NCBI RefSeq assembly: GCF_049844995.1
Contig: NZ_JBNCMC010000004.1
Location: forward strand, 248,001-312,000
DNA length: 64,000 bases
Reading direction: 5' to 3'
Source of the DNA: Luteimicrobium sp049844995
GTDB taxonomy: Bacteria > Actinomycetota > Actinomycetes > Actinomycetales > Cellulomonadaceae
Shown here piece by piece: positions 25,076 through 33,314 of the stretch; the first letter of the stretch is position 1, and every line of letters starts with the position of its first letter. The notes under the pieces were generated by a model. That model ran no database searches. It had not been told where the DNA came from and saw nothing but the letters and a program-made list of their open reading frames with translations. The translations under genes and the position numbers were made by a program.

Positions 25076-26058
25076 GCGCGCTCGACAGGACCGACCCCGC
25101 GGGCGCCGTCGCCGCCGCGGCCGCCCGCTGCTCCAACTGGGGCCGCTGGGGCGACGACGACGTCAAGGGCACGCTCAACCTCGTCACGGACGACCACCGC
25201 CGGCGCGCGGCGGGGCTGGTCCGGCGCGGGGCGGCGTTCTCGCTGGCACAGCCGTTCGACATGGACGGCCCGCAGCAGGGCTGGCGACGGCGCACGAACC
25301 CGGTCCACACGATGCTCGACACGGGCGTCGACGCAGAGTTCGCCGACCAGGGTCTGCCGCACGGCATCGGCGGCGCCGACGACGTCGTGGCGATGCCGCT
25401 GCAGTGCTCGACCCAGTGGGACGGGCTCGGCCACATCTTCGACCACGGCCGGGCGTGGAACGGCCGCCGGGCGAGCGCCGTCGTGACCTCGGACGGCGAC
25501 GGCGTCACCGGGATGGAGACGGTCGCCGGCGACTTCACGGGCCGCGGCGTGCTGCTCGACGTCGGCCGCCACCTCGGCACCGACCCGGCCGGCACCGGCG
25601 GGGAGCTGCCCGACGGGTTCGCGATCACCGCGGAGCACCTCGACGCGACCGTCGCCGCGCAGGGCCCGACCTCCGCCGTCGGGCCGGGCGACTTCCTGGT
25701 GGTCCGGACCGGGCAGTACGGCCGGACCCGCCGCGACGGGTGGGGCAGCTACGCCGGCGGGCCGGCACCCGGGCTCTCCTTCACGACCGTGGACTGGCTC
25801 CGGGAGCACGACGTCGCCGCCGTCGCCACCGACACCTGGGGCTTCGAGGTCAGACCGAACGAGTTCGACGACGCCTTCCAGCCGCTCCACCAGGTGGTGA
25901 TCCCGCACCTCGGCCTGTTCCTCGGCGAGATGTGGGCGCTCGAGGAGCTGGGCGCCGACTGCGCCGCCGACGGCACCTACGAGTTCCTCCTCACCGCGCC
26001 GCCGCTGCCCATCACCGGCGCGGTCGGCTCGCCCATCAACCCCATCGCCCTGAAGTAG
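25072..26058 (+). CDS. Cyclase-family protein (kynurenine-formamidase-like metal hydrolase)
   Basis: A 328-residue member of the cyclase family, metal-dependent hydrolases related to kynurenine formamidase and isatin hydrolase. The metal-site region reads STQWDGLGHIFD (about residues 111-122), a variant of the usual HxGTHxDxP pattern; DTWGFEVRPNEFD and HQVVIPHLGLFLGE are further family stretches. The ATG overlaps the preceding TGA, so translation is coupled. In an aromatic operon it could hydrolyse a lactone or amide intermediate. The reaction is inferred only from family and context. Confidence 0.82.
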   Translation: MSALDRTDPAGAVAAAAARCSNWGRWGDDDVKGTLNLVTDDHRRRAAGLVRRGAAFSLAQPFDMDGPQQGWRRRTNPVHTMLDTGVDAEFADQGLPHGIGGADDVVAMPLQCSTQWDGLGHIFDHGRAWNGRRASAVVTSDGDGVTGMETVAGDFTGRGVLLDVGRHLGTDPAGTGGELPDGFAITAEHLDATVAAQGPTSAVGPGDFLVVRTGQYGRTRRDGWGSYAGGPAPGLSFTTVDWLREHDVAAVATDTWGFEVRPNEFDDAFQPLHQVVIPHLGLFLGEMWALEELGADCAADGTYEFLLTAPPLPITGAVGSPINPIALK

Positions 26059-26104
26059 CAGCACCCCAGTCCGACCGCTCGACACCACTGGAAGCGAGGC
26101 AACG

Positions 26105-27244
26105 ATGCCTGCAGTTCGTTCCGCCCTCATCGTGGGCGGGGGCGCCGCCGGGAGCGCCACCGCGATCCTCCTGGCCGAGGCCGGGATCGCCGTCCACCTC
26201 GTCGAGGCGCGGCCCGACGTCCCCGACGTCGGCTCCGGCATCACCCTCCAGGGCAACGCCCTGCGCGTCCTGCGCGCGCTCGGCGTGTGGGACGACGTCC
26301 TCGCGTCCGGCTACCCGTTCGACTCGGTCGGTATCCGGCTGCCCGACCCGGCGGGCACGCTCGTGGCCGAGATCCCGGACGTGCGGACGGGCGGCCCCGA
26401 CCTCCCGGCCACCCTCGGGATGCCGCGCCCCGTGCTCGCCCGCCTCCTGCTCGAGCGCGCGGCGGAGGTCGGCGCCAAGCTCCGCTTCGGCACCTTCCCC
26501 GTCGACGTCGACCAGGACGATGCCGGCGTCGACGTCACGTTCTCCGACGGGTCGAGCGGGCGCTACGACCTCGTCGTGGGCGCGGACGGCATCCACTCGT
26601 GGACCCGGCGACGGCTCGGCATCGAGGTCGAGCCGGAGAGCGCGGGCATGGGGATCTGGCGGGTGCACGTGCCGCGGCCCGCGCAGGTCACGCGCACCGA
26701 CCTCACCTACGGCGGGAGCTGCCACATCGCGGGCTACTGCCCGACCGGAGAGGACAGCATGTACGCCTACCTCGTCGAGGACGTCCAGGACCGGTCAGGC
26801 CTGACGCAGGCGGAGCAGGTCGACGTGTTCCGACAGCTGGCCGCCGGCTACCACGGACCCTGGGACGAGGTCCGCGACAGCCTGACCCCCGAGACGTTCA
26901 TCAACTACGCGCGCTTCGAGTCGCACGTCGTGCCGGGCCCGTGGCACCGCGGCCGGATCGTGCTCGTGGGCGACGCGGCGCACTCGTGCCCGCCCACGAT
27001 CGCGCAGGGCGCCGCGCAGGGGTTCGAGGACGCGGCCGTCCTGGCGGAGCTCGTCGTCGGGGCCGACGCGTTCGACGACGCGCTCCTCGCCGGGTACGCG
27101 GAGCGACGCCTGCCCCGTGCGTCCGTGGTGGTCGAGGCGTCGGTCCAGCTGGCCCGGTGGACCCTCGAGCGCACGCCCCCCTCCGAGGCGGACGTCCCCG
27201 GGCTGATGCGCCGGGTCTCGACGCTGGTGACGGAGGCGGCATGA
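26105..27244 (+). CDS. FAD-dependent aromatic monooxygenase (group A)
   Basis: A 379-residue single-component flavin hydroxylase. It shows the three standard motifs: the nucleotide-binding GGGAAGSATAILLAEAG (about 10-26) with the Glu ending the second strand (VEARPD), the DG motif VVGADGIHSWTRRRLG (about 158-173), and the GD motif IVLVGDAAHSCPP (about 283-295). It resembles salicylate, 6-hydroxynicotinate and FdeE-like hydroxylases, which add one oxygen to a phenolic ring using NAD(P)H. It would prepare the diol that the operon's dioxygenase opens. A 46-base gap separates it from the cyclase gene; it overlaps the next gene by four bases. Confidence 0.9.
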   Translation: MPAVRSALIVGGGAAGSATAILLAEAGIAVHLVEARPDVPDVGSGITLQGNALRVLRALGVWDDVLASGYPFDSVGIRLPDPAGTLVAEIPDVRTGGPDLPATLGMPRPVLARLLLERAAEVGAKLRFGTFPVDVDQDDAGVDVTFSDGSSGRYDLVVGADGIHSWTRRRLGIEVEPESAGMGIWRVHVPRPAQVTRTDLTYGGSCHIAGYCPTGEDSMYAYLVEDVQDRSGLTQAEQVDVFRQLAAGYHGPWDEVRDSLTPETFINYARFESHVVPGPWHRGRIVLVGDAAHSCPPTIAQGAAQGFEDAAVLAELVVGADAFDDALLAGYAERRLPRASVVVEASVQLARWTLERTPPSEADVPGLMRRVSTLVTEAA

Positions 27245-28257
27245 GGTTCGCGCGCTTCCGCCACGAGGGCGCCGCGGCGACGGCCGTCGTGGTCGGCGAC
27301 GGCGAGGACGCCCGCCTGCACGCGCTGCGGCCCGGCACGACGCTCGTCGACCTGGCCGCCGCGGGGCTCGACGCCGCCCGCGACGCCGCAGCCTGGGCGA
27401 CCACCACCTCGGAGCCGGTCCCGCTCGGCCGTGTCCGCCTCCTCGCGCCCCTCGTCCCCCCGTCCGTCCGCGACTTCGTCGCGTTCGAGGAGCACGTCGA
27501 GGGCGTCGCCCGCAGCGTCTCGGGGGAGTCGGTCGTCGCGCCCCAGTGGTACGAGGCCCCCACCTTCTACTTCTCCAACCCGCACTCGCTCGTCGGAGCC
27601 CACGACGACGTCGCCGCGCCCGCGGGCTCCGAGCTCCTCGACTTCGAGCTCGAGGTCGCCGCGGTGGTGGGCGCGCCGGGCCGCGACGTCGACCCGAGGC
27701 ATGCGGGCGCGCACGTCTTCGGCTACACGGTCTTCAACGACTGGTCCGCCCGGGACGTCCAGGGCCGCGAGATGAAGGTCGGCCTCGGGCCGGCGAAGGG
27801 CAAGGACTTCGCCACCACGCTCGGCCCCTGGGTCGTGACGGCCGACGAGCTCGAGCCGTTCCGGGACGCGGACGGGTTCCTGGCGCTCGAGCTCGAGGCG
27901 TTCGTCGACGGCCGGCGGGTGGGGCACGACCTGCTCTCGAACGCGTCGTGGACGTTCGAGGAGATGCTCGCGTACGCGTCCCGGGACTCGTGGGTCCGGC
28001 CCGGGGACCTCCTGGGCTCGGGCACCTGCGGCAACGGCGGCTGCCTCGCCGAGCTCTGGGGGCGCAGCGGCGAGGAGACCCCGCCGCCCCTGCGGCCGGG
28101 GCAGACGGTCCGCCTCGAGGTCGAGGGGATCGGCGCCGTCGAGAACCGGGTCGTCGCCCGCCCGCCGGGCGCCGACGGACTCGTGCCCCGCGCCCGCGAC
28201 CGGCGCACCGGCCGCCTCGCCCCGCAGGCGGGTCGGCCGGAGGAGGTGGCCTCGTGA
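27241..28257 (+). CDS. Fumarylacetoacetate-hydrolase-family protein
   Basis: A 338-residue FAH-family enzyme. The N-terminal part (about 1-75) is a small cap; the C-terminal fold carries the divalent-metal ligands in FELEVAAVVG and NDWSARD, plus QGREMKVGLGPAKGKDF and GSGTCGNGG. Relatives hydrolyse fumarylacetoacetate, decarboxylate or isomerise 2-oxo-diacids, or cleave acylpyruvates. In this operon it probably processes the ring-opened chain after the dioxygenase step. ATG overlaps the upstream TGA, and the downstream gene overlaps its own TGA. Confidence 0.88.
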   Translation: MRFARFRHEGAAATAVVVGDGEDARLHALRPGTTLVDLAAAGLDAARDAAAWATTTSEPVPLGRVRLLAPLVPPSVRDFVAFEEHVEGVARSVSGESVVAPQWYEAPTFYFSNPHSLVGAHDDVAAPAGSELLDFELEVAAVVGAPGRDVDPRHAGAHVFGYTVFNDWSARDVQGREMKVGLGPAKGKDFATTLGPWVVTADELEPFRDADGFLALELEAFVDGRRVGHDLLSNASWTFEEMLAYASRDSWVRPGDLLGSGTCGNGGCLAELWGRSGEETPPPLRPGQTVRLEVEGIGAVENRVVARPPGADGLVPRARDRRTGRLAPQAGRPEEVAS

Positions 28258-28976
28258 CCCGCACGGCGCCGTCGGCCGCGGACGCGCTCGCGGGCCACCT
28301 GCGGGACGGCATGACGATCGCCGTCGGCGGGTTCGGGCTGTGCGGCGTGCCGTACGCCCTGATCGACGCGGTCCGCGACAGCGGGGTCCGAGACCTCACG
28401 GTCGTGTCGAACAACATGGGGGTCGACGGCGCCGGCCTCGGCGTCCTGCTCGAGAACGATCAGGTCGCGCGCGTCCTCGCGTCGTACGTCGGCGAGAACA
28501 AGCGCTTCGCGTCGCTGTACCTCGACGGCACGCTCGACGTCGAGCTCGTCCCCCAGGGCACGCTCGCCGAGCGGCTGCGTGCCGGCGGCGCGGGCATCCC
28601 GGCGTTCTACACGCCCACGGGCGTCGGGACGCCCGTGGCGGACGGCAAGCCGACGACGGAGATCGACGGTCGGACCTACCTGCTCGAGCGGGCGATCCGG
28701 GCCGACCTCGCGCTCGTCCACGCGCACACAGGGGATGCGGCCGGGAACCTGCGGTACCGGTTGACCGCCCGCAACTTCAACCCGGTCGTCGCGACGGCCG
28801 CGCCGGTCACGGTCGCGGAGGTCGAGCACCTGCTCGACCCGCGCGCGGACGGCTATCTCGACCCCGACGACGTCGTCACGCCCGGGGTCTTCGTGACCGC
28901 GCTCGTCGTCACGGACCGCGACCGTCCCATCGAGAAGCGGACCGTGCGCGCACGGGCCGTCGCCGTCGACGCCTGA
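28254..28976 (+). CDS. 3-oxoacid CoA-transferase, alpha subunit
   Basis: A 240-residue subunit of a heterodimeric CoA transferase (PcaI/ScoA type), which moves CoA from succinyl-CoA to a 3-oxo acid. GTG 28254 overlaps the previous stop and is preceded by AGGAGG at a spacing of 7. Family stretches include GMTIAVGGFGLCGVPYALI near the N-terminus, VVSNNMGVDG and GVGTPVADGKP. The beta subunit follows after 11 bases. With the thiolase downstream, it points to a beta-ketoadipate-like ending for the aromatic pathway. Confidence 0.93.
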   Translation: MTRTAPSAADALAGHLRDGMTIAVGGFGLCGVPYALIDAVRDSGVRDLTVVSNNMGVDGAGLGVLLENDQVARVLASYVGENKRFASLYLDGTLDVELVPQGTLAERLRAGGAGIPAFYTPTGVGTPVADGKPTTEIDGRTYLLERAIRADLALVHAHTGDAAGNLRYRLTARNFNPVVATAAPVTVAEVEHLLDPRADGYLDPDDVVTPGVFVTALVVTDRDRPIEKRTVRARAVAVDA

Positions 28977-28987
28977 GAGGACCACCC

Positions 28988-29635
28988 ATGCCCTGGACCC
29001 GTGACGAGATGGCCGCGGTCGCCGCCCGCGAGCTGCACGACGGCGACCACGTGAACCTCGGGATCGGCATCCCGACCCTCGTGGCGAACCACCTGCCGGA
29101 CGGCGTGCGCGTGACCCTGCAGAGCGAGAACGGCCTGCTGGGGATCGGCCCGTACCCGCTCGACGGCGACGAGGACGCCGACCTCGTCAACGCCGGCAAG
29201 CAGACCGTGACGGCGCTCCCCGGCGCGAGCTGCTTCGACTCGGCGCTCTCGTTCGCGATGATCCGAGGCGGCCACATCGCGGTCGCGATCCTCGGGGCGC
29301 TCGAGGTCTCGGCCGGCGGCGACCTCGCCAACTGGCAGGTGCCCGGGAAGATGGTCAAGGGCATGGGCGGCGCGATGGACCTCGTCGCGGGGACGCCGCG
29401 CGTCGTCGTCGTGATGGAGCACAGCACCCCCGACGGGGGGCCCAAGCTCGTGGAGCGGTGCACCCTCCCGCTCACCGGGGTCTCCGTCGTCGACCGCGTC
29501 ATCACGGACCTCGCGGTGCTCGACGTCGGGCCGCAGGGCCTCGTGCTGCGCGAGCTCGCCCCCGGGGTGAGCGTCGACGACGTGCGCGCCCGCACGGGCG
29601 CCGCCGTCGCGCTCGGCCAGGAGGTGCGCGCGTGA
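28988..29635 (+). CDS. 3-oxoacid CoA-transferase, beta subunit
   Basis: A 215-residue catalytic partner of the preceding subunit (PcaJ/ScoB type). The glutamate that forms the enzyme-CoA thioester is E47 in LQSENGLLGIGP. Other conserved parts are VNLGIGIPTLVANHLP and GGHIAVAILGALEVS. The length is normal for the separate beta subunit. It overlaps the thiolase start by four bases, so the last two steps are made together. Confidence 0.93.
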   Translation: MPWTRDEMAAVAARELHDGDHVNLGIGIPTLVANHLPDGVRVTLQSENGLLGIGPYPLDGDEDADLVNAGKQTVTALPGASCFDSALSFAMIRGGHIAVAILGALEVSAGGDLANWQVPGKMVKGMGGAMDLVAGTPRVVVVMEHSTPDGGPKLVERCTLPLTGVSVVDRVITDLAVLDVGPQGLVLRELAPGVSVDDVRARTGAAVALGQEVRA

Positions 29636-30828
29636 CGGCGCCCGGGCACGACGACGTCGTCGTCGTGGGCGCGGCCCGCACGCCGCAGGGGCGGCTCCGC
29701 GGGCGGCTCGCGTCCGTGCCGGCGGCGGAGCTCGGTGCTTCGGCGGTCCGCGGCGCTCTCGCGGGGGCGGGCCAGGGCGCCGTCGACGACGTGGACCTCG
29801 TCGTGCTGGGCCAGGTGCTGCAGGCGGGGACCGGTCAGAACCCCGCGCGGCAGGCGGCCGTTGCCGCCGGGATCGGGTGGGGCACCCCCGCCGCCACCGT
29901 CAACACCGTGTGCCTGTCCGGCCTGACGGCGGTGCTGGCGGCGGCCCGCTCGATCCGGCTCGGCGAGGCGAGGGTCGTCGTCGCGGGCGGGACGGAGTCG
30001 ATGTCCCGCGCCCCTCACCTGCTGCCCGGCTCTCGGGCCGGGTTCGCCTACGGCGACGTCGCGCTCGTCGACCATGCCGCGCACGACGGGCTCACCGACG
30101 CGTTCGACGACGTCCCGATGGGCGAGCTCACCGAGCGGACCACGCGCGACGAGGGCGTGTCGCGCGAGCTCCAGGACGCGGTGGCTGTCGCCTCGCACGT
30201 GCGGGCAGCGCGGGCGCAGTCCGACGGCACGCTCGACGCCGAGATCGTCTCCGTGACGGTGGCGCAGCGGGGCGGCGACGTCGTCGTCACCGAGGACGAG
30301 GGCGTCAGGCCCGACGCGAGACCCGACGCCCTCGCGCGCCTGCGGCCTGCGTTCCACCCTGACGGGACCGTCACCGCGGGCAACGCGTCGCCCCTGTCCG
30401 ACGGCGCGGCCGCCGTCGTCCTCAGCACGCGCGCGCACGCCGCGGCGCGGGGCTGGCGCGTGCTCGCGACGCTGCGGGCCCACGCCGAGGTCGCCGGCCC
30501 CGACAACGCGCTGCATCTCCGGCCCGCCGACGCCCTCGCGGCCGCCCTCGCGCGACAGGGCTGGACCGCTCGCGACCTGACGTCGATCGAGATCAACGAG
30601 GCGTTCGCCGTCGTGGTCGCCGCGTCCGCCGCGGCCCTCGGGCTCGACCCGCTCGACCCGCGCATCAACGCCGACGGCGGCGGCATCGCGCTCGGGCACC
30701 CGCTCGGCGCGTCCGGCGCCCGCCTGGTCGTCCACGCCGCCCACACGCTCGCGCGCCGCGGCGGGCGAGCCGCCGTGACGCTCTGCGGCGGAGGCGGCCA
30801 GGGCGCCGCGCTCCTGCTCGAGCCCTGA
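29632..30828 (+). CDS. Thiolase (acetyl-CoA C-acyltransferase, beta-ketoadipyl-CoA type)
   Basis: A 398-residue thiolase. All catalytic residues are present: the acyl-accepting C94 in NTVCLSGL, H356 in GGGIALGHPLGASGAR and C385 in LCGGGGQG. INEAFAVV marks the usual loop. The enzyme splits a 3-oxoacyl-CoA into acetyl-CoA and a shorter acyl-CoA. Its position after the CoA transferase makes a beta-ketoadipyl-CoA-like substrate likely, giving acetyl-CoA plus succinyl-CoA. It begins at GTG 29632, overlapping the preceding TGA. Confidence 0.94.
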   Translation: MTAPGHDDVVVVGAARTPQGRLRGRLASVPAAELGASAVRGALAGAGQGAVDDVDLVVLGQVLQAGTGQNPARQAAVAAGIGWGTPAATVNTVCLSGLTAVLAAARSIRLGEARVVVAGGTESMSRAPHLLPGSRAGFAYGDVALVDHAAHDGLTDAFDDVPMGELTERTTRDEGVSRELQDAVAVASHVRAARAQSDGTLDAEIVSVTVAQRGGDVVVTEDEGVRPDARPDALARLRPAFHPDGTVTAGNASPLSDGAAAVVLSTRAHAAARGWRVLATLRAHAEVAGPDNALHLRPADALAAALARQGWTARDLTSIEINEAFAVVVAASAAALGLDPLDPRINADGGGIALGHPLGASGARLVVHAAHTLARRGGRAAVTLCGGGGQGAALLLEP

Positions 30829-30899
30829 GCCGCGCACCCGCGCACCCGACCCGCCTCACCGACGAGGCGCCAGCACCGCCACGGATCAAAGGAGATCGC

Positions 30900-32117
30900 A
30901 TGACGAACGTCGCCCCCGCACGACCTCGGACCGCCCGCCGGGCCGGCGCCGCCCAGGCGCTCCCGCTGCTCGCCGCGAGCACCATGCCGGTGCTCGGATC
31001 GGTCCTGATCACGCCCGTGCTGCCCCAGATCTCGGACCACTTCGAGGGGACGCCCGGCGCGTCCGTGCTCGTGCCGATGATCATCGCCGTGCCGGCGCTC
31101 ATGATCGCCCTGTTCGCGCCCTTCGCCGGGCAGGTCGCCGACCGGTTCGCCCGCAAGAGCCTGCTGCTCCTCGCGCTCTGCGTGTACGGCGTCGTCGGCG
31201 TCGCGCCCGCCTTCCTCGACGACCTGACGGCGATCCTCGTCAGCCGCGCCCTGGTCGGCGTGTGCGAGGCCGCGATCATGACCGTCGCGACCGCGCTGCT
31301 CGTCGACTACTTCCCGGACGAGCAGCGCCGGAACCGGTACCTCGGCCTCCAGGCCGTCACGACGACCATCGCGGCCACGGCCTTCATCGCGGTCGGCGGC
31401 GCGCTCGGTCGTGACGACTGGCACACGCCGTTCTGGGTCTACGCGGTCGGGCTCCTGATCGCGCTCCCCGTGCTCGTCTCCCCGTGGGAGCCCGACTCGG
31501 AGCCCGGGCTCTCGCCCCGGACGACGGGCGGGACGCCACTCCCGCGGGTGGGGTGGCGACGGCTGGCTCTTCCGCTGCTCGTGACGCTGTTCGGCGGCAC
31601 GACGTTCTACGTGCTCATCGTGGAGATCAGCTACGTCGTGGTCGACACCGGCGTCGACTCGAAGGACACCGCCACCATCGGCGCCGTCGCGGCCGTCGCC
31701 TCGCTCGCCACCGCGGTGGGCGGACTCACGTTCCGCCGCGTGGCCCGCCACACCCCGGAGCGGCTGCTCCCGGTCGCGTTCGGCCTGCAGGCCGTGGGGA
31801 TGCTCGTCGTGTGGCTCGCGCCGGGCCTGTCGGTCGTCGTCGTCGGTGCCGTGATCGCGTCCGCCGGCTCGGGCCTCCTGCTGCCGACGATGGTCGTGTG
31901 GGTCGTGGCGAGCCGGCCGTTCGCGGAGCGCGGGCGCGTGTCCGGGCTGTGGAACGCGGCCTTCTTCGGCGGTCAGTTCCTCGCCCCGCTCGTCGCGGCC
32001 GGACTCGCGTCCGCGGTCGGCGGGCTGGCGGGAGCCGTGGGCCTCATCGGCGCCGCCGCCCTCGTGGTCGCGCTGCTGCTCGGGCGGCGGGCGAGAGGAA
32101 CCGTCGGCGTCCGCTGA
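30900..32117 (+). CDS. MFS transporter, probable aromatic-compound carrier
   Basis: A 405-residue major facilitator protein with about 12 membrane helices. The loop between helices 2 and 3 has the MFS motif GQVADRFARKSLLL, and the central loop is PWEPDSEPGLSPRTTGG. AAAGGAGA lies just before ATG 30900. It follows the thiolase by 71 bases and ends the aromatic cluster. Uptake of the aromatic substrate or export of a toxic intermediate are both possible; the sequence does not decide direction. Confidence 0.88.
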   Translation: MTNVAPARPRTARRAGAAQALPLLAASTMPVLGSVLITPVLPQISDHFEGTPGASVLVPMIIAVPALMIALFAPFAGQVADRFARKSLLLLALCVYGVVGVAPAFLDDLTAILVSRALVGVCEAAIMTVATALLVDYFPDEQRRNRYLGLQAVTTTIAATAFIAVGGALGRDDWHTPFWVYAVGLLIALPVLVSPWEPDSEPGLSPRTTGGTPLPRVGWRRLALPLLVTLFGGTTFYVLIVEISYVVVDTGVDSKDTATIGAVAAVASLATAVGGLTFRRVARHTPERLLPVAFGLQAVGMLVVWLAPGLSVVVVGAVIASAGSGLLLPTMVVWVVASRPFAERGRVSGLWNAAFFGGQFLAPLVAAGLASAVGGLAGAVGLIGAAALVVALLLGRRARGTVGVR

Positions 32118-32122
32118 CGTCG

Positions 32123-32162
32123 GCGCGCGCGTCGGCGGTCAGCCGATCGTCGACGCGCGCGC
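32123..32162. terminator. Possible terminator between converging MFS and LacI genes
   Basis: GCGCGCGCGTC (32123-32133) pairs with GACGCGCGCGC (32152-32162). The right arm lies inside the last codons of the LacI gene. It starts 6 bases after the MFS stop. Low-complexity GC repeats make this weak. Confidence 0.35.
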
Positions 32163-33170
32163 GACGAGGGCCGGCGTGAACACGACCTGCTCGTGCCGGT
32201 GCTCGGGGGAGGACTCGTCGAGCACGAGCCGCGCGGCCGCCCGGCCGAGCTCCTCGCGCGGCTGGCGCACGGACGTGAGCGGCACGGCGGCAGCTCCCGC
32301 GAAGACGATGTCGTCGTAGCCGACGATCGCGAGGTCGTCGGGCACCTTCCAACCGCGGCCGATCGCCTGCTGGAGCAGGCCGAGCGCGATGAGGTCGTTG
32401 GCGCAGAAGACCGCGGTGGGTCGCCGCTTGCGGGGCACCCCGGCGAGCTGCTCGCCGACGGCGCGCCCCTCCGCGATGGTGAGCGCCGCGCAGGGGATCA
32501 GGGTGAGGTCCTCGGGGGGCAGACCGGCGTCGTGCCAGGCGGCGACGGCGCCGGCGTGGCGGTCCCGGACCTGGCCGATCGTCGTCGGGCCCCCGGCGAA
32601 CGCGACGCGCGTGTGCCCGAGGTCGACGAGGTGCTCGACGGCGAGCCGCCCGCCGAGCACGTCGTCGACGGACACCGAGCACAGGTCGTCGCCGGCGCGA
32701 GCACGGTCGATCAGGACGAGCGGGGTCCCACGGCCGACGACCTCGTCGAGAGCGGGGGAGTCGGGGTCGACGGGGGTGACGAGCACGCCCTGCGCCTGGT
32801 GCTGCTGGAGGTGGTGGAGGTGTGCGGCCTCGCGCGCGGGGCGGTTGTCGCTGGTGCAGAGGAACAGCGAGAGGTCGGCGTCCTCGGCGACCTGCTCGAT
32901 CCCCTGGGCGACGTCGGTGAAGAAGGGGTTGCCGGCGTCGAGCATGACGTAGGCGAGCGTGCTGCTGTGGCCGGCGCGCAGGGTGCGCGCGGACTCGTTG
33001 CGGACGAAGCCGAGCTGCGCCATGGCGCGCTCGACGCGTTCGCGCGTGGAGGCGCTCACGCGGTCGGGGCGGTTGAGGACGTTCGAGACCGTGCCGAGCG
33101 AGACGCCGGCGGCTGCGGCGACGTCCTTGACGGACGCGCGCCGCCCGGTGGCGGTCGGGGTTTCGGCCAC
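32139..33170 (-). CDS. LacI-family regulator of the L-rhamnose regulon
   Basis: A 343-residue LacI protein starting at GTG 33170. The helix-turn-helix ASVKDVAAAAGVSLGTVSNV is followed by the hinge region (RNESARTLRAGHS) and a sugar-binding domain (ANDLIALGLLQQA, IVGYDDIVFA). It is divergent from the rhamnose importer operon. The 12-mer TGAAACCTTTCA occurs downstream of both promoters of the regulon (33282-33293 and 38569-38580), making this the obvious repressor, probably released by rhamnose or an intermediate. A related sequence (CTGAAACGCTCAA, 33194-33206) near its own start may allow autoregulation. Confidence 0.93.
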   Translation of the reverse strand: MAETPTATGRRASVKDVAAAAGVSLGTVSNVLNRPDRVSASTRERVERAMAQLGFVRNESARTLRAGHSSTLAYVMLDAGNPFFTDVAQGIEQVAEDADLSLFLCTSDNRPAREAAHLHHLQQHQAQGVLVTPVDPDSPALDEVVGRGTPLVLIDRARAGDDLCSVSVDDVLGGRLAVEHLVDLGHTRVAFAGGPTTIGQVRDRHAGAVAAWHDAGLPPEDLTLIPCAALTIAEGRAVGEQLAGVPRKRRPTAVFCANDLIALGLLQQAIGRGWKVPDDLAIVGYDDIVFAGAAAVPLTSVRQPREELGRAAARLVLDESSPEHRHEQVVFTPALVARASTIG

Positions 33171-33242
33171 GACGAGGTCCCTTCGTTACCAAACTGAAAC
33201 GCTCAAACGGCAGCGTAGTGCAGAAAGCGCCGGGCGAGAGCC

Positions 33243-33271
33243 TTGACACCGCGATACCGGCTTCGTAGATT
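33243..33271 (+). promoter_or_regulatory. Promoter of the rhamnose importer operon
   Basis: TTGACA (33243-33248) and TAGATT (33266-33271) are spaced by exactly 17 bases. The same two hexamers at the same spacing occur at 38528-38556 before the rhamnose catabolic operon. Confidence 0.85.
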
Positions 33272-33281
33272 GCATCTCGTC

Positions 33282-33293
33282 TGAAACCTTTCA
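33282..33293 (+). promoter_or_regulatory. Operator TGAAACCTTTCA (copy 1)
   Basis: A near-palindrome with 5-bp perfect arms, 10 bases after the -10 box. The identical 12-mer lies at 38569-38580. It is the predicted site for the LacI protein encoded at 32139-33170. Confidence 0.8.
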
Positions 33294-33314
33294 ACGAAGA
33301 AGGGAGGCGAGGCC

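Noticed and set aside
30900..32117. Reading the MFS gene as a drug exporter unrelated to the aromatic operon
   Set aside because: Not excluded, but it follows the thiolase closely in the same direction with its own strong ribosome site and no terminator between, so membership in the operon is the simpler view.
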